Shown: positions 19,630 to 31,452 of the stretch, piece after piece
Numbering within the stretch: position 1 is the stretch's first letter
Layout of the letters: the number at the start of each line of letters is the position of its first letter
Origin: Agapanthus africanus
Taxonomy: Eukaryota; Streptophyta; Magnoliopsida; Asparagales; Amaryllidaceae
Assembly (NCBI GenBank): GCA_030015575.1
Contig: CM057338.1
Location: 308,887,827-308,951,826 of the forward strand
Length of the DNA stretch: 64,000 nt
Reading direction: 5' to 3'
Program-made: the position numbers and the translations under genes
Notes under the pieces: generated by a model
The model's input: only the letters and a program-made list of their open reading frames with translations
Database searches by the model: none
What the model was told of the DNA's origin: nothing

Positions 19630-21324
19630 CGGCTTGCTAATTTGTTAAAATCGCCCCTTTCTCAATAATCATCTTTGTACCGATTGTAATACATAAATAA
19701 CATGTATTCATTTCATTCATCATATTTTTTTATTTTATATAATGTATCCGTATTCAATCGAATTCATGAATAAATGACACATTTTTTTTTATCTCCGACT
19801 ATTGCTTTCTTTTCTCTGCTGTGATATCGACATGTTATTTTAGCTGTTGTGGGCTGTAGATGAGAACAATGCTTCTTGAACTTTTTGTGGCTTAGGAAAC
19901 AGGTTCAGGTCTGTCGCCTAAGACTTTTCAACTTTATAAGCCGTGAGGGTCTCATAAAGACTTTTCTCCCTACGAGTCGAGATGATCCCGTAGGTGTATT
20001 TTCTCCTTAGGAATCATGAGGATTGCTAAGTGTGCTTTCCCCTGAAAGTCGTAGGGATCTCACAAGAGAATTTTCTCCCTTACAAGTCGAGAGGACTTGT
20101 AAATGATCGATGAGTTGGCCTTTTTCCGAGTCGAAGCACTGCTCCGATGAGGAGGTTATTGGTTGACGTATTTCCGCGACGGGGTCATTGGATAACGTAT
20201 TTCCGAGACGGGGTCATTGGATGACGTATTTCCGAGACGGGGTCATTTGATGACGTATTTCCGCGATGGGGTCATTGGATGACGTGTTTCCGCGACGGGG
20301 TCATTTTATGATGTGTTTCCGCGATGGGGTCATTGGCTGACGTATTTCCGAGACAGGGTCATTTGATGACGTATTTTCGTGACGGGGTCATTGGATGACG
20401 TATTTCCGTGATGGGGTCATTGGATGACGTATTTCCGAGACGAGGTCATTTATTGACGTATTTCCGCGATGGGGTCATTGGATGACGTATTTCCGAGACG
20501 GGGTCATTTGCTGATGTATTTCCATGATGAGGTCATTGGCTGACGTATTTCCGTAACGGGGTCATTTGCTGACGTATTTCCGCGACGGGGTCATTGGATG
20601 ACGTATTTCCGAGACGGGATCATTTGCTGACGTATTTCCGCGACGGGGTCATTTGCTGACGTATTTCCCCCTACGAGTCGTGAGGATCTCATAGGTGTGT
20701 GTTCTCCTTAGAAGTCGTGAGGACTTCTAAGTGCGTGTTCTCTTGAGATTCGTAAGGATCTCACAAGAGCGTTTTCTTCTTGCAAGTCGAGAGGACCTAC
20801 AAGTGTTGTTCACCAAATAGGGGAATTTCACACTATTGGTGGAACTGGGTGGAGGAGACGTTTATTTGTGACCGTGGATTGTATACAAGGGTCAATATTG
20901 AACCGCTTGTAGGGCAATCTGTGGAATGTGATGGCTTAAGAACAAGTTCAAATCCCTGTAGCTTAAGGCTTTTGAACCCTATGAGCCGTGAGGGTCTCAT
21001 AAAGACTTCTCCCTACGAGTCGTGAAAATCTCCTAAGTGTATTTTCTCCTTAGGAGTCGCGGGGATCCCTAAGTGTGTTGCTCCTTTATGTGTCGTAAGG
21101 ATCTCACGCAGGTATTTTCTCCTTACAAGGTCGAGAGGACCTTACAAGTGTCTTTTAACGAGATTGCGCCCTTTCGGGTTTTCATAAACTCGCCGGTAGC
21201 CCTGCTGTTTTTACTCACGGAGCCCTTTCGAGTTTTCATCCATACCCATTTCGCTTCTGGACGTATCTCTTTTTTTGCGTCAGCCCTAGGATGCTGCGGT
21301 TTGTAGTAGTTAAAGACGTTTCGG
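19630..21324 (-). other. 3' untranslated region of Tat element 2, hairpin-rich
   Basis: No supportable gene. It holds a block of imperfect repeats of about 60 bp at 19930-20110 and 20670-21150. Their core is a short hairpin such as ACAAGTCGAGAGGACTTGT or AGAAGTCGTGAGGACTTCT. A minisatellite lies between the two blocks. On the minus strand it directly follows the integrase frame, whose end aligns with ILKKYYA near 21325. Confidence 0.6.
20163..20668. repeat. 29-bp minisatellite, about 17.5 copies
   Basis: Tandem unit GACGTATTTCCGNGACGGGG plus TCATTGGAT with scattered substitutions. I count 17 full copies and one partial. Each unit starts ATGAC and ends GTCAT, so every unit can fold back on itself. 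Confidence 0.93.
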
Positions 21325-22502
21325 TCAGGCATAGTATTTTTTCAAGAACATGCCGTTTATTGGCCTGAAGGGTCGTTCGCCATGCATATTCATGAGCAAG
21401 TAAGCCTCGCCTTGGTAGACTTTGTCTATGATGTACGGGTCTTCATAGTTTGGCTCGAACTTCCCTTGTTCTGCACGATTGGGGATCATAGGTCTCTTGA
21501 CCACTAGCACGAGTTCGTCTTAGCGGAATGTCCTTGGCCTAGTCAATCTTTCGTATGAGCGTGTCATTTTTGCTTTGTAAGCCTCCAAGTTTTGCTGCGC
21601 CATGAGTCGAGTTTCATCGAAGGCGTCGAGCTCCTCGAACCAAAGATGAGCATTCTCTTCGCCTGTCAGTTCGTAATAAACTGCCACTCGTAGAGAGGGT
21701 AGCTCTATCTCCAAGGGGAGTACTGCTTCAGCGCCGAATACCAATGCATACGGCGTTGTGTTTGTGGCCGTTTTGAACGTAGTCCGATATGCCCAGAGAG
21801 ATTCATGCAATCTCTCATGCCAATCTCTTCTATTTCTGGACACCGTCTTCATTATGATCTTTATCAAGGTCTTGTTGAAAGCCTCAGCGAGACCATTAGC
21901 TCGGGGATTATAGACCGAAGAGTATCTCCAGTCTATATTATGTTTCTGCACGAAGCGGCTGATTCTGTGACTTCTGTAGGCTGGTTCGTTATCGGAAATA
22001 ATACGTCGCGGAGTGCCGAACCGATAAATGACATGTGTCTTGAAGAAATAGAGAATATTCTCCGTCTTCACTTCTCTTAGAGGTACTGCTTCTGTCCACT
22101 TAGAGAAGTAATCATTTGTCGCCAATCTGAACCGATGTCCTTTGGACGATGCTGGTTCGATGGGCCCAATTATGTCAATTCCCCACATTTCGAAAGGCCA
22201 GCTAGCCACCGTTGGGTGTAGCGGGTTTGGAAGCTGGTGGATGAAATCCCCGTGAATCTGGCACGAGTGGCACTGCTTCGCATATTTGAGGCAGTCCTGA
22301 TCATCGTAGGCCAGTAGTAGCCCATCCTTTTGATCTTCAGCTTCATCTTCGACCCGCCTTGATGAGAACCACAGAGTCCGTCGTGAGTTTCTTGGACGAT
22401 CTTCTTTGCTTCTTCTGGTCCTAGGCATCTTAGCCATAAAGAGTCGAACGATCTCTTATACAGCGTGTCATTGACGAAGGCGAAGGACAGAGCTCGTTTC
22501 AT
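21325..22502 (-). pseudogene. Integrase of Tat element 2, broken
   Basis: The HHCC finger (HDGLCGSH) lies near 22390. A frameshift near 22300 breaks the frame. The DDE core follows in the other frame: WGIDIIGP, ISDNEPAY (the glycine after SDN is replaced) and LAEAFNKTL. A TAA near 21520 replaces the CAA of element 1. The C-terminus continues to 21325 and ends ILKKYYA, showing what element 1 has lost. Confidence 0.8.
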
Positions 22503-22595
22503 GAACTGATGTCTTGAGGATGCATCTTCAGGTGTTCGACAGGATTTGAAGTAATCTATAAATATTTCCCTCCAATCCTTAGTCCTTTCTTGGTC

Positions 22596-23345
22596 CTATA
22601 TTTGTAGGGTTGTTGGCTTGGTCGCTTCCTTTTCTTCAGACGACTCCGGAGATATTTCCGCTGGTGTAAGAACTCGACGGCTTTGTACAACGATCCTTAT
22701 GTCATCGAGGTTTTCGTCAGCCGGTTCTTTAGCGAGCTTGGCTAATGCATCCGCCTTGCTATTTTCCGCACGCGGTATGCTTTCCAGAATATAGGAGGGA
22801 ATTTGCGCCAGCAGTTGCTGTACTCTCCCACCGTACTTTACCAACTCTGGTTTGCAGGTTTGATAGTTGCCGTTTACTTGGCTAACGACTAATTGGGAGT
22901 CTCCGTATATGAGGAGGTTTTCGATTCCCATGTCGACAGCGATCTCAAGACCTGCTATCAGAGCTTTATATTCTGCTTCGTTGTTTGTTCTCGGCTCTGT
23001 TAAGGAAAAGGCAAAGTGCATTATCCCTCTTTGTGGAGTTACGAAGATAAGGCCTACCCCTGATTTGATTATAAGGGTGTTGTGTAGACGCTTCTTCATG
23101 AAAAATGCCCCGTCGAAGTAGAGTTCCCATCAGGTATCACTCTCTCCTCTTTCCCCGTCAATCATGTCAAATGCGTGCTTATCCGGCAATTCACAATTTA
23201 GGGGTGAATCGGCAGGTATCGGATGCTCAGCGAGAAAGTCGACGATAGCCTGGCCTTTACTGCTTTGAGGGGTCGGTATGTTATCAAGAAATCCATCAAG
23301 AGGAGGGCCCATTTAGCGAGCCGTCCCATTAGTATGGCTCTTGAC
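22596..23345 (-). pseudogene. Archaeal-type RNase H of Tat element 2, broken
   Basis: NNEAEYKAL, YGDSQLV and NSKADALA are all present. The N-terminal ELYFDGA strand is read around 23120 with a stop (TGA) and a short indel nearby. The RT-linked RNase H remnant continues upstream to about 23600 with further lesions. Confidence 0.75.
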
Positions 23346-23561
23346 GTCAAATACTTGAGAGGATCCACTAGTGACATAAGATGGACCTAATGCGTCAACG
23401 CATAGTGTCTGAGCTTCGTTATCGCGAAGATTAACGCCAGGCAGTGTTTTTCGATGAGGGAGTAGTTGTTTTCTGCCCCCAGGAGAACTTGACTCAAATA
23501 GTAGAGGGCTCTCTCCTTCCCTTGGTCATTTTCTTATGCCCATAGTGCGCCTAAGGAACCT

Positions 23562-24601
23562 TCAAGGGTAGTTGTATACAGGATGAGGGATTTTCCCTTG
23601 ACCGGAGCAGTTAGTACCGGCAGATTCTGCAGGTATTGCTTGATTTCGTCGAGTGCACTCTGGCATTTGCGATCCCAGACGAACGGGTTCCCCTTCTTCA
23701 TTAGGTGACTGTAGGGGCAGCATTTGCCGGAGAGGTTGGTTATGAACCGTCGGATATACGCGAGCTTTCCTTAGAAAGACCTCAGTTGTTTCAGAGTCCT
23801 TGGCGGAGTCATTTTCATAATCGCCTTGATTTTTGATGGGTCTATTTCGATGCCCCGGTGTCGTACGATGAATCCTAGGAAGTTGCCCGAGGAAACTCTG
23901 AACGCGCATTTCAGAGGGTTAATCTTCAAGTTGTATTTCCGAAGGCGTTGAAACACGATCTTCAGATGTTCCCAATGTTCCTCGTACGATTTGCTTTTCA
24001 CTACGAGGTCGTCGATATAGCATTCGACGATTTCGTGTATGAGGTCATCTAAAATCTTCGTCATGGCCTTCTGATAGGTAGCGCCGGCGTTCTTCAGACC
24101 GAACGACATTACTTTGTAGCAAAATATGCCCAGAGGAGTCCGGAAGGTGGTATGCTTCTGGTCTTCAGGATGCATCTTTATTTGATTGTACCCTGATGAG
24201 ACGTTCATGAAGGAGAAGACTTCGTGAGTGGACATGTTATCTATCATCAGCTCGGTTACCGGTACGGGAAAGTCATCCTTCGGACATGCTTTGTTGAGGT
24301 CCCGAAAGTCTACGCAGATGCGCACCGTCCCATTCTTCTTCATCACTGGGACAATGTTGGCGATCCAGTCAGGGTACTGAACTTCTCGGACGAAGCCGGA
24401 ATCGATTAGCTTTTTGACCTCGGCGTTGATGCTCATTTCAAGTTCGAGCCGCAGCCTTCTTGGTGCTTCTTTGACTGGCTTGACGTCTGAAGATATCGCC
24501 AATTTATGCATAGCTATTTTCGGATCTAGCCCTGGCATCTCGGAATAGTTCCATGCGAAACAGTCTTTATACTGCATGAGCACGTATTTTAGCGTAGCCA
24601 C
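23562..24601 (-). pseudogene. Reverse transcriptase of Tat element 2, broken
   Basis: RT core with VDFRDLNKACPKDDFPVPV, FMNVSSGYNQI (the catalytic MDGSSG Asp-Gly is changed to NV), FRTPLGIFCY and YIDD. A TAA near 23771 replaces the CAG/CAA of the LRSLQGK site. A frameshift near 24605 separates it from the protease-RT linker (24609-25054). Loss of the first catalytic Asp means it is inactive even apart from the stops. Confidence 0.8.
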
Positions 24602-24608
24602 CTATTCC

Positions 24609-25054
24609 TTAGACAACAGTCACCGACGAACGTCGGCCGCGGGTCACTTGCTGTCCCCAGTCAATTTTCTTTAGATTGTTCGCAGCAGTATGTATTCCAT
24701 CTTCCAAATCTTTTGGCGCAGGTGGAAATTCTGAGTTCAACTCATCTTCACCTTCATTTTCGAAGCACCAGGGGAGGTCAGCCATATCTTTGCGTACTCC
24801 TTCTTCTGACAGCGTTATCGCGTGACAGGAGCGAGATCGCTTCCAAGACCGATGTTGATCCGGTTCTACTTTTGCCATATACGTGGCTTTCGGTTCATGC
24901 TTCTGTGGCGGGGTTACCCTCCAACTGCTGGATAGAGCAAACATGCCTTGCTGATACTGGTCTTCTGCCCAGTATTTAAAGGTGAAGCAATCTTCGAGAG
25001 GATGTCCTATCGCTCGGTGATAGGAGTAATAATCTGGCTGATGAACCTCGTTTG
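24609..25054 (-). pseudogene. End of gag-protease / RT linker of Tat element 2
   Basis: Contains the third knuckle module (HRAIGHPLEDC; its first Cys is changed to Tyr) and the linker WRVTPPQKHEP. The codon at 24951-24953 is CAG where element 1 has the TAG at 4582. The Athila insertion lies immediately to the right. Confidence 0.75.
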
Positions 25055-25059
25055 CTTGC
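25055..25059. repeat. Left target-site duplication of the Athila element (CTTGC)
   Basis: CTTGC precedes TGTTCATATC and is repeated at 34319-34323 after ...CCAATCA. Rejoining the flanks at this point restores the gag alignment to element 1. Confidence 0.92.
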
Positions 25060-25489
25060 TGTTCATATCATAATTTGGCATTATTATATTCCCCATTCTT
25101 ATTCATTTTACAAATAAACAGGTGCTTTTGATCCATGTCTGCTACATAGTTGCAGGTTACAGATTCTCGGAACAAAACAGTGAAATTGATATAAAGATGA
25201 TACAAAAGTGAGACTACGACCGACGAATGGAAGAATCTTGATAATGCCTACAGTTTGAGGGACAATGAAGATCAATGAACAAGTTCACAAAGTATAAAGG
25301 CAGCGCAATGTTCAAGACTTCGACACGAAGCAAACGGTAAAGTCCACGACATTATTCACTGTGGAAATCTGGAAGAAAACTAGAAGACAATCTGAGAAAC
25401 CAAGTAAAGAAACAAGAAGCCAAATGCAACCAGAAACAGCCCTGAAAATTGCAGCTCAAGAACCTTCTATATGGCCGCGGATCCGTGGC
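25060..25489 (+). repeat. Truncated 5' LTR of the Athila element
   Basis: Matches the first 430 bp of the 3' LTR (32890 onward) and stops right after the palindrome GGCCGCGGATCCGTGGC, where gag sequence begins. Confidence 0.88.
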
Positions 25490-26181
25490 TAAAAGCCAAA
25501 TACCAGCAACCTTTCGAACCACAACCTTACCTAAACCAAATGAACAATTTTGTGCCCAACAACTCTTATCCTCAAAACAATTTTGTTCAACCTAATAATG
25601 ATAAGGTTACCTCGCTAGAAAGAAGTCTAGATGCGTTTCTAAAATAATCTACACAATCCGCAGCAAGGTTGGAGACTTCCATTTAATCTTTGGTGCAAAA
25701 CAGTGCTTCACATGATCAAAGCATCAAATCAATTGAGGCCCAAAGTGCACAACTAAATATTGCGTTGAGCGAGTGAGAAAAGGGAAAGCTTCCATCTCAA
25801 CTATTTCCAAATCCCGGTCACACACACAATGCACATGTTGCTTATGAACAACAAAATCATAATGTAAATGCTGTGACTACGTTGAGATTTGCAAAAGTGT
25901 TACACAATAACATGGGTATTAGTAATGACACCCCTGCTGGTGCTTTTTCTTCTTCATCATCTTCTTCTTCTTCATCTTCATCTTCTTCGTTAGAGCCTAT
26001 TCTTCATTCTTCACAAGGCTCTACTTCTTCTACTTCTAACGGACCCACAACTCACTTCACGAACACACCAACACTGGGATCCATTCCAACTCAGCAATCT
26101 ACTCCACAGATATTGGACTCAACAAATTTTCAAAATGTTCCATTTCCAAACAGGTTAAGATCCAATAAACCAACTCCATAA
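25490..26181 (+). pseudogene. C-terminal gag remnant of the Athila element
   Basis: Translated remnants include an Asn/Pro/Gln-rich stretch, a SLERSLDAFLK-like coiled segment and VNAVTTLR, found in the same place in the minus-strand Athila (VTTLRSGRV near 58600). A run of Ser codons is seen near 25950-25990. The capsid part is deleted. There are several in-frame stops. Confidence 0.65.
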
Positions 26182-26790
26182 ATGGAGAAGATTGTAGAGT
26201 TGTTCAAACAGGTTAGCATAAACATACCTCTCTTGGATGCAATCCAACAAGTTCCTTCTTACGTGAAAATCTTAAAGGACTTATGCACCAAGAAGAGGAA
26301 GTCACAAGTACCAAAGAAAGTTTTTTTGGCTAGTGTTGTTAGTGATGCTCTTATCCAATCTTTACCCCAAAAACATAAGGACCCCGGCTGTCCTACAATT
26401 TCGATAACAATTAGGGATAAGAACATCAATAGAGCACTTTTAGATCTTGGTGCTAGTGTCAATTTGCTACTCTATTCAGTATACGAACAATTAGGCGTTT
26501 GAGAGCTTAAACCCACTCATTGTACTCTCTAAATGGCCGACCGATCTATCACCCATCCTAGGGGTGAGTTTGAGGATGTGTTAATTAAAGTAGGGGACTT
26601 CATTTTCCCCGTTGACTTCATTTTTATGGATACACAACCTGTAGCTAACCCCCGGAGTCGAATTCCGGTGATACTTGGTCGACCATTCCTTGCGACTTCT
26701 AATGTGGTGATCAATTGTCGAAATGGTTCAATGAACCTATCTTTTGGAAATATGACGATTGAATTCAACATCTTTAATTTGGGGAATCAG
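26182..26790 (+). pseudogene. Aspartic protease of the Athila element
   Basis: ALLDLGASVNLLLYSVYEQLG carries the D-L-G-A active site. PVILGRPFLATSNVVINCRNG follows in the next frame. Stops at 26500 (TGA for GGA) and 26530 (TAA for CAA, judged against the minus-strand copy) separate them. Confidence 0.8.
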
Positions 26791-28400
26791 CCCTCCGAGC
26801 CTAATGCTAGTATACTTGATGTTTGCTCAATCCATGAGATCACGCAGGAGGACTGTGAGCTCGAAAAATTTCTGTTCGATCACAGCAGTTTTGACGCCTC
26901 TAGTGCGTTCCTCCTAGAATCTAACACAGCTTTCACGCCGGAAAACGATTACGAGTGTTTCATTTTTTTGGACGATTTTGAAGACTCACCACCCGAGTTT
27001 GAGTCATTTGATTTTTCGGATGAGTTAGTTGAACCATCCGACTCGGTTGCTTACACTCGATTTGAACCATTGATGGAATCCTTCGAGTTTGAAACAGTTT
27101 CACCAATGTTACCTTCAATTGTTTCACCTCCAAAACTCGAACTCAAGCTTTTGCCGTCTCACCTTAAATATGCTTACCTAGGTGAGAATGAGACCCTTCC
27201 CGTTATCATATCGGCCTCTCTAGCCCTCGAGCAAGAGAAAGCCCTTTTAATGGTCTTACAAAACAACCGGCAAGCTTTTGGCTGGACTATGGCGGACATC
27301 AAGGGGATTAGTCCCCTCATAGTTGAACATCATATACACATGATGGATGATGCCAAGCCAGTAAGGGATCCACAAAGACGCCTCAACCTCATAATGAAAG
27401 AGGCTGTCAAGAAGGAGATTGTCAAATGTCTTGATAGTGGTATCATTTACCCTATCTCGGATAGCCAGTGGGTTACCCCATTCATGTTGTCCCAAAGAAA
27501 TCGGGCATAACGGTCATAACCAATGAGGCAAATGAGTTAATACCTACCCGCACCCAAACTGGGTGGCGAATTTGCATCGACTATAGAAAACTCAATTCCA
27601 CAACAAGGAAAGACCACTTTCCTTTACCTATTATTGACCAAATGCTAGAACGATTGGCTGGACACGAATTTTACTGCTTTTTGGATGGCTATTCCGGCTA
27701 TAATCAAGTCCCCATCGCCGAAAAGGATCAAGACAAGACCACATTTACTTGTCCTTTCGGCACTTTCGCCTACCGCCGCATGCCCTTTGGGTTATGCAAT
27801 GCACCCGCTACATTTCAGCGGTGTATGATGGGGATCTTTTCTGACATGGTGGAGAAATTTTTGGAAATTTTTATGGATGATTTCCCATTTTCGGTGACTC
27901 CTTCGATGAGTGTTTGCTGCACTTAGACGCAGTTCTTACCCGCTGTAGGGATAAGAACCTCACTTTGAATTGGGAGAAATGCCATTTTATGGTACGAGAA
28001 GGCATTGTCTTAGGACATATCATCTCGCAAAATGGCATAGAGGTTGATAAAGCTAAGATTGAAGTCATTTCCAATCTTCCTCCTCCTAAATGCGTCAAAG
28101 ATATCCGAGCCTTCCTTGGCCATGCCAGTTTTTATAGACGGTTCATCAAGGATTTTAGCAAGATAGCTAGACCCTTGACTCTTTTATTGGCCAAGGACAC
28201 AACTTTTGATTTTGACTCAATATGCATGAAAGCGTTCGAGTCATTGAAACACTCACTCATTTCTGCGCCCATTCTTTCATCTCCCGACTGGACACATCCT
28301 TTTGAAATTATGTGCGATGCATCTGATTTCGCCATTAGTGTTGTCCTTGGACAACACATTAATAAGATGCCGCACGTAATTTATTACGCTAGCCGAACAT
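26791..28400 (+). pseudogene. Reverse transcriptase of the Athila element
   Basis: The frame from 26533 runs through a variable acidic linker into the RT start (ASLALEQEKALLMVLQNNRQAFGWTMADI...). The core continues from 27468: CIDYRKLNSTTRKDHFPLP, FLDGYSGYNQ, FGTFAYRRMPFGLCNAPATFQ and FMDD near 27870 (YMDD/YIDD is usual). Frameshifts lie near 27480 and 27900. [19 protein letters not shown] and the thumb follow. Confidence 0.8.
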
Positions 28401-29120
28401 TAAATGAGGCCCAATTGAATTACACAACAACAGAAAAAGAATTTTTAGCCATTGTGTTTTCACTTGAAAAATTCCGGCCCTATTTAATCGGCTCTCCAGT
28501 AATTATGTACACGGACCATTCAGCTCTTCGCCACCTTTTTGAAAAGAAGGATGCTAAATCACGGATAATACATTGGATCCTCTTTCTACAAGAGTTTGAC
28601 CTTGTCATAAGGGACAAAAGAGGATGTGAAAATGTAGTTGTCGACCACCTTTCACGACTTACTTCTTCGCCCACACTTGACATTCCTATTAAAGATGTTT
28701 TTCCCGATGAGCAACTCTTAATCGTGTCATGCGAACCATGGTTCGCTGATATAGTAAATTATTTGGCCACCGGACTGATACCTAAAGATTGGTCGAAACA
28801 GGACAAACTCCGATTCTTGTCCCAAGTAAAATATTTTTACTGGGATGAACCGTATCTCTTTAAATACTGTTCCGACCAAATCATTTGTCGGTGTGTCCCC
28901 GAAAATGAGTTTAAGAGTGTGCTATCTTTTTGCCACGATCAAGCATGTGGCTGGCACTTTGGCCCCAAGAAGACAGCAGAAAAAATCTTGCAGTGTGGTT
29001 TCTACTGGCCACAACTCTTTAAAGATGCATATGAATACTGCAAGACATGCTCCCGGTGCCAACACTTGGGCCGCTCCAACCAATTTTGGTTGTGGATATT
29101 TTTGATGTTTGGGGAATAGA
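28250..29120 (+). pseudogene. RNase H and integrase N-terminus of the Athila element
   Basis: [32 protein letters not shown] and [10 protein letters not shown] are gypsy RNase H motifs. [20 protein letters not shown] and CKTCSRCQ form the integrase finger, in which the first His site reads HDQACGWH. A frameshift near 29085 precedes the catalytic core. Confidence 0.8.
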
Positions 29121-30003
29121 CTTCATGGGACCATTTCCCAATTCCTTTGGGAATATGTATATTCTATTGGCCGTTGACTATGTGTCAAAATGGGTCGAGG
29201 CTGTGCCTAGCCGAACGAATGATAACAAGGTTGTCGTTCGATTTCTTAAAGAAAATATCTTTTCTCGGTTTGGGCACCCTCGAGCAATTATAAGTGACAA
29301 TGGATCTCACTTCTGTAATAGGACTTTTGAGTCCTTAATGCGCAAATATTCCATTACTCACAAATTGTCAACACCATATCATCCCCAAACTTGTGGGCAA
29401 GCCGAAGTTTCAAATCAGCAGATTAAACAAATTTTGGAGAAAACGGTTTCTAAAAACCGTAAAGATTGGTCACACAAACTGATTGATGCACTATGGGCAT
29501 TTCGTACTACATACAAGACCGATCTTGGTATGTCTCCATACCGGCTTGTTTATGGGAAGCCTTGCCACCTCCCAGTTGAAATTGAGCACAAGGCATTTTG
29601 GGCGATTAAAGAGTTGAATTTATCGATGGGAGATGCAGGCAGCAGTAGAAGGCTGTAATTGAATGAACTAGATGAGCTGCGGGATGAGGCCTACGAAAAT
29701 GCTGTAATTGTTAAAAACCGAACAAAGGTGTTCCATGACAAACACCTTATGCGCAAAACGTTCAAACCTGGCCAACAGGTTTTGCTTTATGACACTCGGT
29801 TACACTTTCATCCCGGCAAGCTCAAATCTAGATGGAAATGGCCGTTTTTGGTACGCACCGTATATCCGCACGGTGCGGTAGACCTAGAAAACCCGAAGGA
29901 CGGTACTTTGTTTAAAGTGAACGGACATCGACTCAAACCGTTCCTCACTGCGGACCCGTCGGAGGAGCTCCTGTTTTTGCAGGAGCCGATTTACACTGAC
30001 TGA
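29047..30003 (+). pseudogene. Integrase core and C-terminus of the Athila element
   Basis: [21 protein letters not shown] and [15 protein letters not shown] form the D,D,E triad. [34 protein letters not shown] is characteristic of Athila. One TAA (29656) splits off the C-terminal GPFLV-type chromatin/DNA-binding end (29659-30003: [21 protein letters not shown]). Confidence 0.85.
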
Positions 30004-30484
30004 TCTTCCTCCGTTTTACCCCTAAATTTTCGATCATCTAGCCAAAACTTTGTTTCAAACAAGTTTGGGGGTATGTATCATTTGTAAATATATAAATACA
30101 AAATAACATTAAAAAAATTGAAAAAAAAAAAATTGGGTATTTTTGTAAATTTACAGATTAAATAAATAAAATAAAATTTTTATTTGCAAATAATTTCCTC
30201 TTTTAAGAGGGGTTTATTTGCAAATATCCACCATTTCCCCTTATATAAAGAACCGACCCCTCTGTTTGCACAAACCCTAATTTTAATCCCCTCAGAAACC
30301 CTAGCGCCGCCGACGCTTCTTCTGCAAAGAGATCTCGTCGCACCGCCGTGGAACCGCCGCCAGAGCCTACCTCCGACCGCTGATCTGCCGCGCCGTGCTT
30401 TCTTCACCCCTTGAATTTTTCAGAGGAGGTTCGTCTCTGAAAAAACCCTCTTTGCCTTTAATTTTTTAAATCTGTAACTACCTC
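30004..30484 (+). other. Spacer between Athila integrase and downstream ORF
   Basis: No gene seen. It starts with AGTTTGGGGGTATG, then an A-rich run (30095-30180), then a GC-richer stretch with a TATATAAAG motif at 30242-30250 that could be a promoter for the next ORF. Confidence 0.4.
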
Positions 30485-31452
30485 ATGGCACACGGCATGC
30501 AACTTGAACGTGATTTTTCACAAGTATTTTCACACGAGGTGTACGGTAGTTATTTTTCGAACGAAATAGCGCATAGGGGTTGGAACTTTCTGATTTATAA
30601 TCACCCTAACGCTTATGCATTGCCGGAATTAGTCACTCGTTTTTACGAGTGTATGGAGGATGGGTTCTCACCCAATTCGGGTTTATAAAATTGCTATGGG
30701 GTGAGAGGGAAATTATCATCGATAGGGACATTATACACGAGGTCACATTAATCTCTCGTATACCCACACCTGACCAATCTTTGCAATTCGAGGATTACAT
30801 GCCCTTGATGGGCAACGATTGCTCAAGGGAGCCGTGGAAAGGGATCCAAGCGAGAACCCTTTTCGCAAATGTCTAAACTGTGTGCCGGTGGGCACAAAAT
30901 AATATTTTCGGTAGCTCCCACATCACAACATTTTTTACACCCTCATTGTATATTGTGCATACCCTCATGACAAGAAACCCCCGTTTCGACATGTGCACAG
31001 TTTTGCTAAACTCTATAGGTGCGGGCAAACGAGCCGCAAATTACCCTTGTCCAATGCTTGTTACACAACTTTGTCGATATTTCCTCCCCGTGGAGGAGTT
31101 CGAATTTTACATGATTGGAGGGATACCTGTCTGGCCTCTTATTGAGGGCGTTTCTACGTCCTATTCACGATTGACAGATGTATGGTCGAGGACTGAACTG
31201 GCGGAGCACGTACCCGCCCACACACCTAGCTCTAGCTCAACCGCGAGCGAAGGATAAATGACCCCTTTAAAACATGCACAGTTGATGCAGAGAGCTGTTA
31301 GGGGCATTGATGATTTGAGGGAGACATTGAGGGTGACATCGAGGGAGCACGACCGTCGGTTGACGGAGGTTGAGCAGGGGATTCGCACCCTGCTGGGTAG
31401 GGCTGAGCGTTCATATTCACGCTCGAGAGCGCGGCGTGGGGCCGAGCAGTGA
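30485..31452 (+). pseudogene. ORF in the env-like position of the Athila element
   Basis: Frame starting at Met 30485, with one frameshift near 30665 and in-frame TAA codons at 30874 and 31255. It reads FSNEIAHRGWNFLIYN, GEREIIIDRDIIHEVTLI, FGSSHITTFFTPSLYIVHTLM and IGGIPVWPLIEGVS, and ends in a coiled, Arg-rich tail (LRETLRVTSREHDRRLTEV, SRSRARRGAEQ). It sits where Athila elements carry their env-like ORF. It resembles the plant-transposon protein often found in this position, but I see no signal peptide or membrane segment, so an envelope role is not supported. Confidence 0.6.

Noticed and set aside
20163-20668. CRISPR-like look of regular repeats
   Set aside because: Units are directly adjacent with no unique spacers and the context is a plant retrotransposon.
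30485-31452. Envelope glycoprotein
   Set aside because: Position fits the Athila env-like ORF, but no signal peptide, transmembrane segment or cysteine pattern is visible.
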